Origin: an uncultured bacterium
GTDB lineage: Bacteria; Pseudomonadota; Alphaproteobacteria; Sphingomonadales; Sphingomonadaceae
Length of the DNA: 64,000 nucleotides
Reading direction: 5' to 3'
NCBI GenBank assembly: GCA_942636505.2
Contig: CALOGB020000174.1
Span: 248,001 to 312,000, forward strand
Shown here: positions 26,651-36,304 of the stretch, in pieces
How positions within the stretch are numbered: position 1 is the stretch's first letter
Layout of the letters: each line of letters opens with the position of its first letter
The notes under the pieces: generated by a model
What the model saw: the letters and a program-made list of their open reading frames with translations, nothing else
Told to the model about the DNA's origin: nothing
The model's database searches: none
Translations under genes and position numbers: made by a program

Positions 26651-27718
26651 ATGACGCCGCTTCCCCCCGGATCGACCATCGGCATCCTCGGCGGCGGCCA
26701 GCTCGGCCGCATGCTCGCGACCGCCGCGGCCCAGCTCGGCTATCACACGCACGTCCTTGCGCCCGACCAGGAAAGCGTCGCGGCGCAGTCCGCCTCGACG
26801 ATGACGCGCGCCGACTATCACAACCGCATCGTGCTCGCCGACTTCGCCGATGCCTGCGACGTCATCACCTACGAGTTCGAGAACATCGCGGTCGAGCCGG
26901 TCGAATGGCTCGCAGACCGCGTCCCCGTCCACCCGAGCCCGCGCGCGCTCCGCGTCGCACAGGAGCGCATCGGCGAAAAACGGTTCGTGGAGAGCGTCGG
27001 TGGCCGCCCGGCGCCCTGGGCCGAGGTCGACAGCCTCGAAAGCCTGCAGGCGGGCCTAGAGACGATCGGAACCCCCGCCATCCTCAAGACCGCCCGCTTC
27101 GGCTATGACGGCAAGGGCCAGGTCAAGATCGACTCTCCGGATGGTGCGCAAGCCGCCTGGGACACGATTGGCGGTCCCGCAGTGCTCGAAGCCTTCGTAC
27201 CCTTCGAGCACGAGTTCTCGATCCTGATCGCCCGGGGCCTCGACGGCAGCGTCGCGCGCTACGACCCGCCGCTCAACGTCCACCGCGATGCGATCCTCCG
27301 CCACTCGACCGTCCCCGCGCCTGCCGCCGTGCTGGGGCAGGCGGCAGACGCAGCAGCGCTGGCCGAACGGATCGCCGCCGAACTCGACTATGTCGGCGTG
27401 CTGGCGTGCGAGTTCTTCGTCGGCGCCGACGGTCCCGTCTTCAACGAGATGGCCCCCCGCGTGCACAATTCCGGCCACTGGTCGATCGAAGGCGCCGAAT
27501 GCTCGCAATTCGAAAACCACATCCGCGCGATCTGCGGCCTGCCGCTGGGTGTGACCACGCTGACCGGGCGCGAAGCGACGATGGAAAACCTGATCGGCGA
27601 TGACGCGGACCGCTGGGCGGAACTGCTTGGCGAGCCCGGCGCGCACCTGCACCTGTACGGCAAGGGCACCGCACGGCCGGGACGGAAGATGGGCCACGTC
27701 ACGCGAATCGTCCGCTAA
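26651..27718 (+). CDS. purK: N5-carboxyaminoimidazole ribonucleotide synthetase
   Basis: The 355-residue ATP-grasp enzyme makes N5-CAIR from AIR, bicarbonate and ATP for PurE. It opens with IGILGGGQLGRMLATAAAQLG, has TYEFENIAVEPVEWL, the ATP-grasp lysine region TARFGYDGKGQVKI, EAFVPFEHEFSIL and FNEMAPRVHNSGHWSIEG. The ATG at 26651 follows purE by 11 bases. Length matches the family. Confidence 0.97.
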   Translation: MTPLPPGSTIGILGGGQLGRMLATAAAQLGYHTHVLAPDQESVAAQSASTMTRADYHNRIVLADFADACDVITYEFENIAVEPVEWLADRVPVHPSPRALRVAQERIGEKRFVESVGGRPAPWAEVDSLESLQAGLETIGTPAILKTARFGYDGKGQVKIDSPDGAQAAWDTIGGPAVLEAFVPFEHEFSILIARGLDGSVARYDPPLNVHRDAILRHSTVPAPAAVLGQAADAAALAERIAAELDYVGVLACEFFVGADGPVFNEMAPRVHNSGHWSIEGAECSQFENHIRAICGLPLGVTTLTGREATMENLIGDDADRWAELLGEPGAHLHLYGKGTARPGRKMGHVTRIVR

Positions 27719-27737
27719 AGGTCCCTATCAGGAATAC

Positions 27738-27842
27738 CCCCAATTCCGCTTGCCTCTCTCTCCGTTCGCCCTGAGCGAAGTCGAAGGGTGTGACCCAAGC
27801 GAAAGTGCCTCGACTACGCTCGACACGAACGGAATTTGGGGG
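27738..27842. repeat. Paired inverted-repeat element
   Basis: CCCCAATTCCG (about 27738-27748) and CGGAATTTGGGG (about 27830-27841) form the outer ends; CCGTTCG and CGAACGG form the inner ends. Between them are GAGCGAAGTCGAAGG and GCCTCGACTACGCTCGAC, imperfect inverses. It sits between purK and tRNA-Phe and may end transcription from both sides. Confidence 0.65.
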
Positions 27843-27896
27843 CCAAGCTCGCGGCTTCGCGAATGATCCGGCCGCTTAAATCACAAGGTGAAAAAA

Positions 27897-27972
27897 TGGT
27901 GCCCGGAGACGGGGTCGAACCGCCGACACTGCGATTTTCAGTCGCATGCTCTACCAACTGAGCTATCCGGGC
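27897..27972 (-). tRNA. tRNA-Phe (GAA)
   Basis: The 76-base gene folds as a standard cloverleaf on the minus strand: acceptor GCCCGGA pairs with TCCGGGC, the D arm has AGCTCAGTTGGTAGAGC, the anticodon loop is CTGAAAATC with anticodon GAA, and the T arm is GGCGGTTCGAACCCCGTC. The CCA end is encoded. It lies just downstream of yacG on the same strand. Confidence 0.97.
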
Positions 27973-28025
27973 ACGTCCGGTCTGGGACCGGAGAAGCGTC
28001 CGACCTTGCGATCGGAAGGGCGCGT

Positions 28026-28199
28026 TTAGTCGGGGTCTTCGGCGCTGTCCAGCCCCGTTTGCGCAATTGATCGGCCGGGAATGCGATAGCCTTCGCCGAG
28101 CCACTGCAACAGGTCGCGGTCGCGGTGGCGGCTCGAGCAGAACGGCTTATAGTCGGTGACCGCAGGCTGGTCGCAGATCGGGCATTTGACGATTGTCAT
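28026..28199 (-). CDS. yacG: Zinc-ribbon protein YacG-like
   Basis: The 57-residue protein MTIVKCPICDQPAV... has CPIC (C6, C9) and PFCSSRHRDRDLLQWLGEGYRIPG, the YacG signature. In E. coli YacG binds DNA gyrase and inhibits it. The fourth zinc ligand is a His (H25 in SSRH) where Cys is usual, so a CCCH site is likely. The ATG at 28199 overlaps the stop of the upstream RNase by four bases, and tRNA-Phe follows downstream. Confidence 0.92.
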   Translation of the reverse strand: MTIVKCPICDQPAVTDYKPFCSSRHRDRDLLQWLGEGYRIPGRSIAQTGLDSAEDPD

Positions 28200-29155
28200 C
28201 GGGCGCTCTCCAGTTCGTGGACGACGCCCGTACGGCGCGCGAGTTCCGCGAGCCAATCGGGGCGCGCCACGAGGCGTGCATGGACGGCTGCGGGCAGGGT
28301 GTGAAGGCGCGAGGCGGTCGGCGGCGTGCGTTCGAGCGTGCGGAGCGCCGCGCGGGTCGCGGCACCGACCGGATCGGCACGGAGGATCTCGGGGATCGAC
28401 ACACGAGGCCTTGGCCGAACGATCTGGAGGAAACCAAACCCGTTCATCGCGGTGCGCTCGAACGGTTGGGGTAGCGATTTGTCGATCGCGGCGGCGACGG
28501 CATTTCGTTGCGACTTGCCGGCTATGGTCGGGAAATCGATGCCGATTGAGCCGCCAATACCGTGTCGGCGAACCGCGCGCGCCACGGCGTGCGCGGCCGC
28601 GACTGCGAGCGTATCGAGTGGTGGTGCGCCGTCGACGTCGAACAGCGTCATCGCCGGCGTCGGCGATAGCCGAAGCGCGCCTATTGGAAACACGATTTCG
28701 CCGCTCGCAGCCTCGTCGAGGAGTTCGGACCAGCCCGCCGCTTCCAGTGCGTCGGGTTCGTGCGCGAACGGACTGAGGACGGGCAGGCCGGTCGCCACGA
28801 GGCGCTCGTACAGCGTCGGGGCGGGGCAGGGCGGCAGGTCGCTGGGGACGGCCTTAGCGAGCTTCGCACGGCCCGCTTCGGGGAGGGCTTCGCGGACGAT
28901 CTCGACGGTGAGGCTGGCACCCTGCGTGATGCCGGGGGGTAGGTGGTTGATCAGCGCCTCGCCGCCGTCGAGCGTGACGCGACCGCGGCGGCCCGGCAGC
29001 AGTTCGAAGAGCCGCGCACGGGCGACGAGGCCGACCTTCAGTGCGTCAGTGTCGAGTTCGATCGCAGCTTCGACAATCTGATCATCGTCCACCAGCGCAG
29101 CGCGCACTTCGCCGATGCCGGCTTCGTGGAGCCACCCCGGGCCCATATCAGGCAA
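28196..29155 (-). CDS. Ribonuclease E/G-family protein, short form
   Basis: The 319-residue protein resembles the catalytic part of RNase E/G. Conserved pieces are TLFDVDGAPPLDTLAVAAAH (metal-binding Asp of the E/G DVN motif region), RRHGIGGSIGIDFPTIAGK (second Asp), and an acidic S1-like N-terminal region. It lacks the large C-terminal scaffold of RNase E. It probably processes RNA in the cytoplasm. An in-frame ATG at 29146 would avoid the 8-base overlap with maf. It overlaps yacG at its 3' end; this infA-maf-rnase-yacG order is conserved in alphaproteobacteria. Confidence 0.83.
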   Translation of the reverse strand: MPDMGPGWLHEAGIGEVRAALVDDDQIVEAAIELDTDALKVGLVARARLFELLPGRRGRVTLDGGEALINHLPPGITQGASLTVEIVREALPEAGRAKLAKAVPSDLPPCPAPTLYERLVATGLPVLSPFAHEPDALEAAGWSELLDEAASGEIVFPIGALRLSPTPAMTLFDVDGAPPLDTLAVAAAHAVARAVRRHGIGGSIGIDFPTIAGKSQRNAVAAAIDKSLPQPFERTAMNGFGFLQIVRPRPRVSIPEILRADPVGAATRAALRTLERTPPTASRLHTLPAAVHARLVARPDWLAELARRTGVVHELESAR

Positions 29156-29714
29156 GCGCGACGCCTGCGGTCTTCAACAATGCGCGCGTTTCGAACAGTG
29201 GTAGGCCGACGACGCCCGAATGACTGCCCGACAGGAAGCGGACGAACGCTTCCGCGCGACCCTGGATCGCATAGCCACCGGCCTTGCCGAGCCCTTCCCC
29301 GCACGCGAGATAATCGTCGATCTCGGCGGGGGACAGCGGCTTGAACGCGACGATCGTGTCGGCGATCCGTGTCCGCACCTTTCCGGTCGCGTCGATCACG
29401 CAGACCGCGGACAGGCAATGGTGGCGGCGGCCCGACAGCTTGCCGAGCAGGTCGCGCTGAATCTCGATCGTGTCGGCGTGGGGCAGGATACGGCTGCCAA
29501 GCGCGATCGTGGTGTCGCCGGCGAGGACGATCTCGCCATCAGCGCGAGCAACGGCGCTCGCCTTCTCAACCGCGAGGCGAAGAGCGTAGGCGCGCGGCGG
29601 TTCAGCCTTGCGCGGGCTCTCATCGATGTCGGGGGATTCCACGCGCGACGGCACGACGCCGAGCCGCGCGAGCAGATCGCGGCGGCGGGGCGAGGAGGAG
29701 GCCAGGACCAGCAT
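29148..29714 (-). CDS. maf: Maf/YceF-family nucleoside triphosphate pyrophosphatase
   Basis: The 188-residue protein opens with LVLASSSPRRRDLLARLG (the substrate-binding S-R-R motif), has VEKASAVA, VLAGDTTIAL (catalytic Asp), and KAGGYAIQGRAEAF with SVVGLPLFET-like residues (GVVGLPLFETRALL). Maf proteins hydrolyse dTTP, UTP, CTP or modified nucleotides and are linked to septum control. It lies between infA and the RNase E/G gene on the minus strand. Confidence 0.95.
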   Translation of the reverse strand: MLVLASSSPRRRDLLARLGVVPSRVESPDIDESPRKAEPPRAYALRLAVEKASAVARADGEIVLAGDTTIALGSRILPHADTIEIQRDLLGKLSGRRHHCLSAVCVIDATGKVRTRIADTIVAFKPLSPAEIDDYLACGEGLGKAGGYAIQGRAEAFVRFLSGSHSGVVGLPLFETRALLKTAGVALA

Positions 29715-29759
29715 TGGTGCCTCGTTATAAAAGCGGCAGGCGCCTAGGCACCCACGGGC

Positions 29760-29978
29760 TTATTTGAAGCGGTAAGTGATGCGACCCTTGGTCAGATCGT
29801 ACGGCGTGAGTTCGCACAGCACCTCGTCGCCGACCAGCACGCGGATGCGGTTCTTGCGCATCTTGCCGGCGGTGTGACCGAGAATCTCGTGGTCGTTTTC
29901 GAGCTGAACCCGGAACATCGCGTTGGGGAGGAGTTCCACCACGCGGCCGCGCATCTCGAGCAGTTCTTCCTTGGCCAA
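29760..29978 (-). CDS. infA: Translation initiation factor IF-1 (TTG start)
   Basis: The 72-residue protein reads (M)[20 protein letters not shown], then [19 protein letters not shown] and ends KGRITYRFK, an essentially canonical IF-1 with its S1/OB fold that binds the ribosomal A site. The start is TTG at 29978; no in-frame ATG gives the full length, and 72 residues is the family length. It heads the maf-rnase-yacG-tRNA-Phe cluster. Confidence 0.96.
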   Translation of the reverse strand: MAKEELLEMRGRVVELLPNAMFRVQLENDHEILGHTAGKMRKNRIRVLVGDEVLCELTPYDLTKGRITYRFK

Positions 29979-30146
29979 ATATAATCTCTGAATTGGGGGA
30001 ATTTCGGGACGAGCGCCCTTACCGCAGGTTCGCGAAAAAGGAAAGCACGGCCGAAGGCGGACACGGACGTCATGCCCGGACCCGCTGATCGAACCGTAGA
30101 TATCGTCGTCCGGCATGATGGAAACAAGGGCGCGCGATGCAGCCCT

Positions 30147-30230
30147 CCGTCATCCTGACGAAAGTCAGGATCCAGGGTAGTGGGGGCAGCACCTTGCCGC
30201 TCTGGATCCTGACTTTCGTCAGGATGCCGG
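30147..30230. repeat. Paired inverted-repeat element, family C
   Basis: Begins CCGTCATCCTGACGAAAGTC and ends GACTTTCGTCAGGATGCCGG, inverse arms around a short spacer. Matches 25109-25193 arm for arm. Confidence 0.85.
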
Positions 30231-30263
30231 GCATGAGATGCGATCACGTCCATGCCAGCGCAG

Positions 30264-31748
30264 TCATAGCAAGCTCGGCTGGAGCGCGGTCGCTTCCCGC
30301 GCGGCACGCCGGAACGCAGCGCGGTCGACGTTGGGAATGCGCGGGCGCTTGCCTCGGAACAGATCGGCAAGCGTCAGGATCTGGAGCTTCGGAAACGCCT
30401 CGTCGACGCCCGCACGGTAGATGCCGACCGCGGCGGCACGGCGCTCCATCTCGCGCGTCGGCTTGGCGTTCATGATGAGGATGCCGATCGGCGCCTTCTC
30501 GCGTGCGATCGTCGCAGCGAGCGTTTCGACCATCGCAGTGTCGGGATTGAGCCCACCCTTCACCGACACGATCGCGCGGTGCGTCACCATCTTGCCCGAC
30601 GCGGGGTCGTGATCGTTGAAGTAGATCAGCCCGTCGATCCCGCTATCCGCGCCCTTCTTCCGGCCGCCGTATGGCAGCGCGTCGACCATCGAGACGGCCC
30701 ACCACTGGAACTGATACTTGTCACGCAGCGCGAGATTATAGGCGGAGGCCAAATCTTTCGGCGTGCCCTCCACGGTGAAGGTGACGCCGGGAAACGCGTC
30801 CTTCATGCGCTTCTCGATCAGCGAAATGGCGAGATGCGTGACGTCGATCCCGATCCATTGCCGCTTGAGCTTTTCGGCCGCATGCACCGCGGTGCCGCAG
30901 CCGCAGAACGGATCAAGCACGACGTCGCCTTCGTTCGACGACGCGGCGATGATCCGTTCGAGCAACGCGGACGGCTTCTGCGTCGGATACCCCAGACGTT
31001 CCTTCGACGACGCATTGATGATCGGAATGTCCCACCAGTCGCCCAGCCTGACTCCGTCCGCGAGATAGATACGATAGGGTTCGGCGTCCTTGCGCTTCTG
31101 CCATCTGAACCAGCGGCCGTCGCCGTCCTGGCGATAGTGTGGGTCTTTCTTGCCCGATGTCTCGCCATACGGAATGCGGATGTCGTTGAAGATGCGCTGG
31201 TCGGTCTTGCCGTAGAACAGCAATGTGTCGTGAAGCCGCTGGAAGCGGTTGCTCGCCGCGGTGTAGCGCCGGTAGCACCAGATGATCTCGTTCGCGATCT
31301 GGCGCTTGCCGAAGATCGCGTCGAGCAGCAGCTTCAGGTAATGGCTCGCGGTCGGATCGCAGTGGAGATACAGACTGCCGGTCGGCTTCAGCACGCGGTG
31401 CAACTCGAGCAGCCGCACGGCCATCATCGCCAGATAGGCCATCATGTCGTTGTCGCCGAGGAAGCCTCGCATCGCGTTCAGTAGGTCGAACGCCTTGGTG
31501 CTACCGCTCCGCGCAACCTGGTCGAAGGCATCCTCCGCGGTCTCGTTCCAGTGCCAGGTGTCTTCGAACGCCTCGATCTGCGCGTTCGACGATTTGCCGT
31601 CGGGTTCCTTGAACAGGATGCCGTAGTTCGCGTTCGAATTGAACGGCGGGTCGAGGTAGATCAGGTCGACGCTCTCGTCGGCGATCTCCTTGCGCAGGAC
31701 GGCGAGGTTGTCGCCGTAGAAGAGGTGATTCTCGGGGCGGTTTCGCAT
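30264..31748 (-). CDS. Site-specific DNA methyltransferase (beta class) fused to a PD-(D/E)XK-like nuclease domain
   Basis: From the ATG at 31748 the protein has 494 residues. Motif IV DPPF (33-36) comes before motif I FCGCGT (281-286), the beta-class order of N6-adenine or N4-cytosine methyltransferases; GYPTQKPSALLERII and IGIDVTHLAISLIEKR complete the fold. From about residue 345, QFQWWAVSMVDALPYGG, GADSGIDGLIYF (D372) and AIVSVKGG (K397) resemble the Mrr-type restriction endonuclease core. So methylation and a nuclease domain sit in one chain. Specificity unknown. It is not flanked by other defence genes; upstream on the same strand lies a S9 peptidase. ATG at 31796 is an alternative start. 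Confidence 0.85.
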   Translation of the reverse strand: MRNRPENHLFYGDNLAVLRKEIADESVDLIYLDPPFNSNANYGILFKEPDGKSSNAQIEAFEDTWHWNETAEDAFDQVARSGSTKAFDLLNAMRGFLGDNDMMAYLAMMAVRLLELHRVLKPTGSLYLHCDPTASHYLKLLLDAIFGKRQIANEIIWCYRRYTAASNRFQRLHDTLLFYGKTDQRIFNDIRIPYGETSGKKDPHYRQDGDGRWFRWQKRKDAEPYRIYLADGVRLGDWWDIPIINASSKERLGYPTQKPSALLERIIAASSNEGDVVLDPFCGCGTAVHAAEKLKRQWIGIDVTHLAISLIEKRMKDAFPGVTFTVEGTPKDLASAYNLALRDKYQFQWWAVSMVDALPYGGRKKGADSGIDGLIYFNDHDPASGKMVTHRAIVSVKGGLNPDTAMVETLAATIAREKAPIGILIMNAKPTREMERRAAAVGIYRAGVDEAFPKLQILTLADLFRGKRPRIPNVDRAAFRRAAREATALQPSLL

Positions 31749-31851
31749 CGGCGCAGGATGCGAGGACAAACGGGTGTTCGTCCAAGCGAGATGCATCCAC
31801 AGTCGGCGGGTATGCTCCGAAGTGGTGCTTTTGACGTGCTGTATCCGTGAG

Positions 31852-33807
31852 CTACGCCGGATTATACTTTGCCAGGAATGCGCCCATCGCCTTGAGGAAT
31901 TCGAGCCGGTCCTCGCCACGCGTGAAATGATGATCGCCAAGCGGTTGTTCGATATACTCGAACGGCTTGCCCGCCTCTTTGAGTGCCGCTGCCATCATCC
32001 GCGATTGCTTCACGGGAACGCGCCTGTCCTCCTTGCCGTGCAGCATCAGGATCGGGATCGAGAACGTCTGCGCACCAAAGCGCGGCGAGACGCTGCGATA
32101 GTCGGGCGCCTGCTTCTTCAGCCAGTCGCCGCGGGTCTTTCCGTACAGGAACTTGCCGTCATAGCGCTGCATCGACTGCAGATCGGACACGCCGGCATAG
32201 GAGATCGCGCACCGATAGAGCGCCGCGTCGCCGGTGCCGTTCCGCTGCGCAGCGCGCATCGCCGCATAGCCGCCATAGGACGCCCCCGCCATGCAGACGC
32301 GTTTCGGATCGGCGATGCCCTGCTTGGCCAGATGCGTGATCGCATCGTCGAGATCGTCCTGCATCTTCAGGCCCCATTGCCCCTCTCCGAGCTTGGCGAA
32401 ACTGGTGCCATACCCCGATGATCCACGGTAATTGGGCTGGACGACGGCATAGCCGGTTTCCGCCAGATACTGAGTCCACCAGTCCCAATCTTCCGAATCG
32501 CGCGCGAACGGGCCGCCGTGCGGCAACACGATCAGCGGCAGGTTCTTCGGGCTATGTCCGCGCGGCAGGGTCAGCAACGCCTCAATCTCGACGCCGTCGC
32601 GCGCCTTGTACCGGATCGTCGACACCGGCGACAACGTCTGCGCCTTCAGATCGCTGTTCTGCCACGAATAGCGCTGCATTGATCCGTTCGCGGGATCGTA
32701 GAAATACAGCGCGCCCGCCTGCGATGGCGAGCCGACCTGCACCAGGAACTTCGACCGGGTGCGATCCCACGAGACGATGCGCGCGCGTCGCTCGCCGACC
32801 GCCTTGTCGACCGCTTCCTGGATTTCCTTCAGCTTGGGATTCAGCCAGATGGTATGGCCGAAGCGATCGGTGACGGTGATGCCGTCGATATCGTCGCCGG
32901 TCGCGTTGTCGATCACGCCATCGACGTCGTAGCCATCCGCGCCGTACAGCTTCTTGCCCAGTTTCAAATCGGGCAGCGACACCTCGAACACTTCGTCGCG
33001 ACCGCCCGAATCATCCGTAGCAATGGCCGTGTCGTCGGCGCGGAACGTCACCGGGATGACGATGTCCTGCTTGCCGCGGGCCGATGCGATCACCTTGAAC
33101 GAATCGCGATTGGCGCTGCGATACAGAAGCGAGCCCTTGCGGGTGTCGTCCTCGTACCGATACCCCATCCGGACGACGCCCGCGCCATCCGCATACCAGT
33201 CGAAGACGTTCGCCTGACTGCCCGCGACGGTCTTGGTCTTGCCGGTCGACAAATCCACCTCGGAGACTGAGGGATACCATTGGCTTTCGCTTTCGATCCC
33301 CGTCTGGCGCGACAGCAGGACACGCGGTGTGCCGTCGCGCGCCGCCCACAGGATCTCGTCCGCGCGGACACCCGAATTCTTCCAGTCGATTCGGTTGATC
33401 TTGGTCATGTCGGCTTTGACGCCCAGCGTGCGCGTGACGTAGATGTCCTCACCGTACAGCATGTCCTGCGACCCGATGCCGACCGCGAGCCAGTCGTCAC
33501 CGACCCAGCGCCACCAATTGATGTCGACCGTCGCCCCGACCTTGATCGCGGCAAGCTTGCCACCGGGAAACAGCGGCGCGACGACCAGCACCTGGACGCC
33601 GTCGATCGCCATCTTCGCGGCGATACGCCTGCCGTCGGGCGAGAGCTTCGGATTGGCGATGCCGGGCAGTTTGGCGAAGGTTTCGACCGGCACCGGGGCC
33701 AAGAGCGTAGCGGTCGCCTTCGGCGTGGCGGCGGGCGGTGGCGCGGTCTGTGCCGCCGCGATCGCCGGTATCATTGCACCGGCCAGCAGACCTATACGCC
33801 ACGTCAT
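31852..33807 (-). CDS. S9-family prolyl-oligopeptidase-like peptidase
   Basis: The 651-residue protein has a signal peptide (MTWRIGLLAGAMIPAIAAAQ), so it is periplasmic or outer-membrane associated. An N-terminal beta-propeller (residues about 45-380, KLSPDGRRIAAKM) precedes an alpha/beta hydrolase domain: the Ser nucleophile S510 in MAGASYGGYAAM, the acid in LHGKEDRRVP and the His in LGDHHFTRGEDR. It cleaves peptides, often dipeptides, in sphingomonads. The ATG at 33807 has GGGGGGAACG upstream; the open frame extends further but without a leader. Confidence 0.92.
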   Translation of the reverse strand: MTWRIGLLAGAMIPAIAAAQTAPPPAATPKATATLLAPVPVETFAKLPGIANPKLSPDGRRIAAKMAIDGVQVLVVAPLFPGGKLAAIKVGATVDINWWRWVGDDWLAVGIGSQDMLYGEDIYVTRTLGVKADMTKINRIDWKNSGVRADEILWAARDGTPRVLLSRQTGIESESQWYPSVSEVDLSTGKTKTVAGSQANVFDWYADGAGVVRMGYRYEDDTRKGSLLYRSANRDSFKVIASARGKQDIVIPVTFRADDTAIATDDSGGRDEVFEVSLPDLKLGKKLYGADGYDVDGVIDNATGDDIDGITVTDRFGHTIWLNPKLKEIQEAVDKAVGERRARIVSWDRTRSKFLVQVGSPSQAGALYFYDPANGSMQRYSWQNSDLKAQTLSPVSTIRYKARDGVEIEALLTLPRGHSPKNLPLIVLPHGGPFARDSEDWDWWTQYLAETGYAVVQPNYRGSSGYGTSFAKLGEGQWGLKMQDDLDDAITHLAKQGIADPKRVCMAGASYGGYAAMRAAQRNGTGDAALYRCAISYAGVSDLQSMQRYDGKFLYGKTRGDWLKKQAPDYRSVSPRFGAQTFSIPILMLHGKEDRRVPVKQSRMMAAALKEAGKPFEYIEQPLGDHHFTRGEDRLEFLKAMGAFLAKYNPA

Positions 33808-34056
33808 AGATCGTTCCCCCCGGCCATTCTCCAACGACCGTCGGCGCAGAGTATCGCGTTCGCTAGTCGGTACAAGAGGTGCCGCGCCGTTACGTATTGG
33901 CACGCCCCCGAAGTCGATCAGGTTTGAACCGAGTTCGCGCACATCCCGCGGGATCTTATCAGCCCGCGGGGCTGGCCGTGAAATATTCGAGGACCGGACA
34001 ATGCCTGCATCACCGTGCGGCCAGCGTGACTTGGCCGCTCGGTGATCGCTTGCAGA

Positions 34057-36213
34057 TCAGCCCACGCCGCCGCCGGCCAGCGCCGCGAGCAGCAGCAGTG
34101 CGACGATGTTGGTGATCTTGATCATCGGGTTCACCGCAGGGCCGGCGGTGTCCTTGTAGGGATCGCCGACCGTATCACCCGTAATCGCGGCCTTGTGCGC
34201 CTCGGACCCCTTGCCGCCGTGATGGCCGTCCTCGATGTACTTCTTGGCATTGTCCCACGCGCCGCCGCCGCTCGTCATCGAGATCGCGACGAACAGTCCG
34301 GAAACGATCACGCCCAACAACATCGCGCCGAGCGAGGCGAAGCCGGCAGCCTGGCCCGCAACCGCGGTGATGATGAAATAGACGGCCAGCGGCGACAGGA
34401 CCGGGAGCAGCGAGGGCACGATCATCTCGCGGATCGCCGCCTTGGTGACCAAGTCGACGGTGCGCGCATAGTCGGGGCGGCTGGTGCCGAGCATAATGCC
34501 GGGGTTGTTGCGAAATTGCTCGCGGACTTCCTCGACGACGGCGCCAGCTGCGCGACCTACCGCAGTCATGCCGAACGCCCCGAACAGGTACGGAAGCAGC
34601 GCGCCGAGTAGCAGACCGACGATGACGTACGGGTTCGACAGGCTGAAATCGACCGTGACATCGGGGAAGTACGTCGCAAGATCGGTCGTGTACGCGCCGA
34701 ACAGCACCAGCGCGGCTAACCCCGCCGAGCCGATCGCATAGCCCTTGGTCACCGCCTTGGTGGTGTTGCCGACCGCGTCTAGCGCGTCGGTTCGCTGCCG
34801 GACGTCGTCGGGCAGGCCAGCCATCTCGGCGATCCCACCCGCATTGTCTGTGACCGGACCATAAGCGTCGAGCGCAACCACCATGCCGGCCTGCGCGAGC
34901 ATCGCGGTCGCGGCAAACGCGATGCCGATGATCCCCGCTAACTGGTATGCGACGATCACCGCCACGACGATGACGAACGTCGGCAACGCGGTGGATTCGA
35001 GGCTGATCGCCAGGCCCTGGATGACGTTGGTGCCGTGGCCGGTCTCCGACGCCTTGGCGATCGACTGGACCGGACGGTGGTTGGTGCCGGTGTAATATTC
35101 GGTGATCCACACGATCAGCCCGGTTACGACGAGCCCGATCATCATCGACCAGAACAGGTCCATGCCGGTGAAGCTCTGCGTCAGCGACGGCGCGGCCTGC
35201 GTCGTCAGGTCGTCGGTGGCGGGATCGAGGAAGCCTGCGCCACCGATCACGCGGTGGAGGTCGCCCAGCACGTACCGCGTCGCCAGGTAGATTGCCGGGA
35301 TCGACAGGATCGTCGAGGTGAAGAACCCCTTGTAGAGCGCGCCCATGATGCTGCCGCCACCGAGCCGCACCATGTACGTGCCGATGATCGAGGTGACGAT
35401 GCATACCCCACCGACGAGCAGCGGGAGCGTCATCAGCCGCATCAGTTCGGCGCCGCTCGCCTGGATCAGCAGCGCGATCGAGATCATCGTCACGCCCAAG
35501 GTGACGACGTACGTCTCGAACAGATCGGCAGCCATGCCCGCGCAGTCGCCGACGTTGTCGCCGACGTTGTCCGCGATCACGGCCGGGTTGCGGGGGTCGT
35601 CCTCGGGAATGCCGGCCTCGACCTTGCCGACCAGATCCGCGCCGACGTCCGCCGCCTTGGTGAAGATGCCGCCACCGAGCCGTGCGAAGATCGAGATCAG
35701 CGAGGCGCCGAACGCGAGCGCGGTGAGCGCCTCGACGATGATCCGGTCGTTGGGTGCATGGCCTGCGGGTCCGGTGAGGTACCAGAAGAACGCGCTGATC
35801 GCGAGCAGGCCGAGACCCGCCACGAGCATGCCGGTGACCGCGCCGGAGCGGAACGCCATCGTCAGCCCGGCCTGTAGCGACGTGCGTGCAGCCTCCGCAG
35901 TCCGCACGTTGGCGCGGACCGATATGTTCATCCCGACATAGCCCGCGACGCCCGACAGCACCGCGCCGATGACGAAGCCGATCGTCGAGATATAGCCGAG
36001 CGTGAACAACAGGATCACCGCGACGATTACGCCGACGATCGCGATCGTGGTGTATTGGCGGCCGAGATAGGCCTTCGCGCCTTCCTGGATGGCGGCGGCG
36101 ATGTCCTGCATCTTCTCGTTGCCGGGGGAGGCTGCGAGCACCTGTCGACTGGTGACGAAACCATATAGGACGGCGATGACGCCGCAGATCATGGCCAAAT
36201 AGACGGTCGTCAT
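34057..36213 (-). CDS. hppA: Membrane-bound proton-translocating pyrophosphatase
   Basis: The 718-residue protein with about 16 hydrophobic helices couples pyrophosphate hydrolysis to proton pumping. The substrate site is complete: [45 protein letters not shown]. The [18 protein letters not shown] segment carries Lys at the position that separates potassium-independent from potassium-dependent pumps, so it should be potassium-independent. It lies downstream of thiL, with 92 bases between. Confidence 0.95.
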   Translation of the reverse strand: MTTVYLAMICGVIAVLYGFVTSRQVLAASPGNEKMQDIAAAIQEGAKAYLGRQYTTIAIVGVIVAVILLFTLGYISTIGFVIGAVLSGVAGYVGMNISVRANVRTAEAARTSLQAGLTMAFRSGAVTGMLVAGLGLLAISAFFWYLTGPAGHAPNDRIIVEALTALAFGASLISIFARLGGGIFTKAADVGADLVGKVEAGIPEDDPRNPAVIADNVGDNVGDCAGMAADLFETYVVTLGVTMISIALLIQASGAELMRLMTLPLLVGGVCIVTSIIGTYMVRLGGGSIMGALYKGFFTSTILSIPAIYLATRYVLGDLHRVIGGAGFLDPATDDLTTQAAPSLTQSFTGMDLFWSMMIGLVVTGLIVWITEYYTGTNHRPVQSIAKASETGHGTNVIQGLAISLESTALPTFVIVVAVIVAYQLAGIIGIAFAATAMLAQAGMVVALDAYGPVTDNAGGIAEMAGLPDDVRQRTDALDAVGNTTKAVTKGYAIGSAGLAALVLFGAYTTDLATYFPDVTVDFSLSNPYVIVGLLLGALLPYLFGAFGMTAVGRAAGAVVEEVREQFRNNPGIMLGTSRPDYARTVDLVTKAAIREMIVPSLLPVLSPLAVYFIITAVAGQAAGFASLGAMLLGVIVSGLFVAISMTSGGGAWDNAKKYIEDGHHGGKGSEAHKAAITGDTVGDPYKDTAGPAVNPMIKITNIVALLLLAALAGGGVG

Positions 36214-36304
36214 ACGGCGCTATCCCTCTTGTCAGGTCCTCTCCGGTCCCGGCTTTGCCGAGTCCCGATGTAAGGAACTTATCAGTGCAGGGGCATTGCG
36301 CAAG

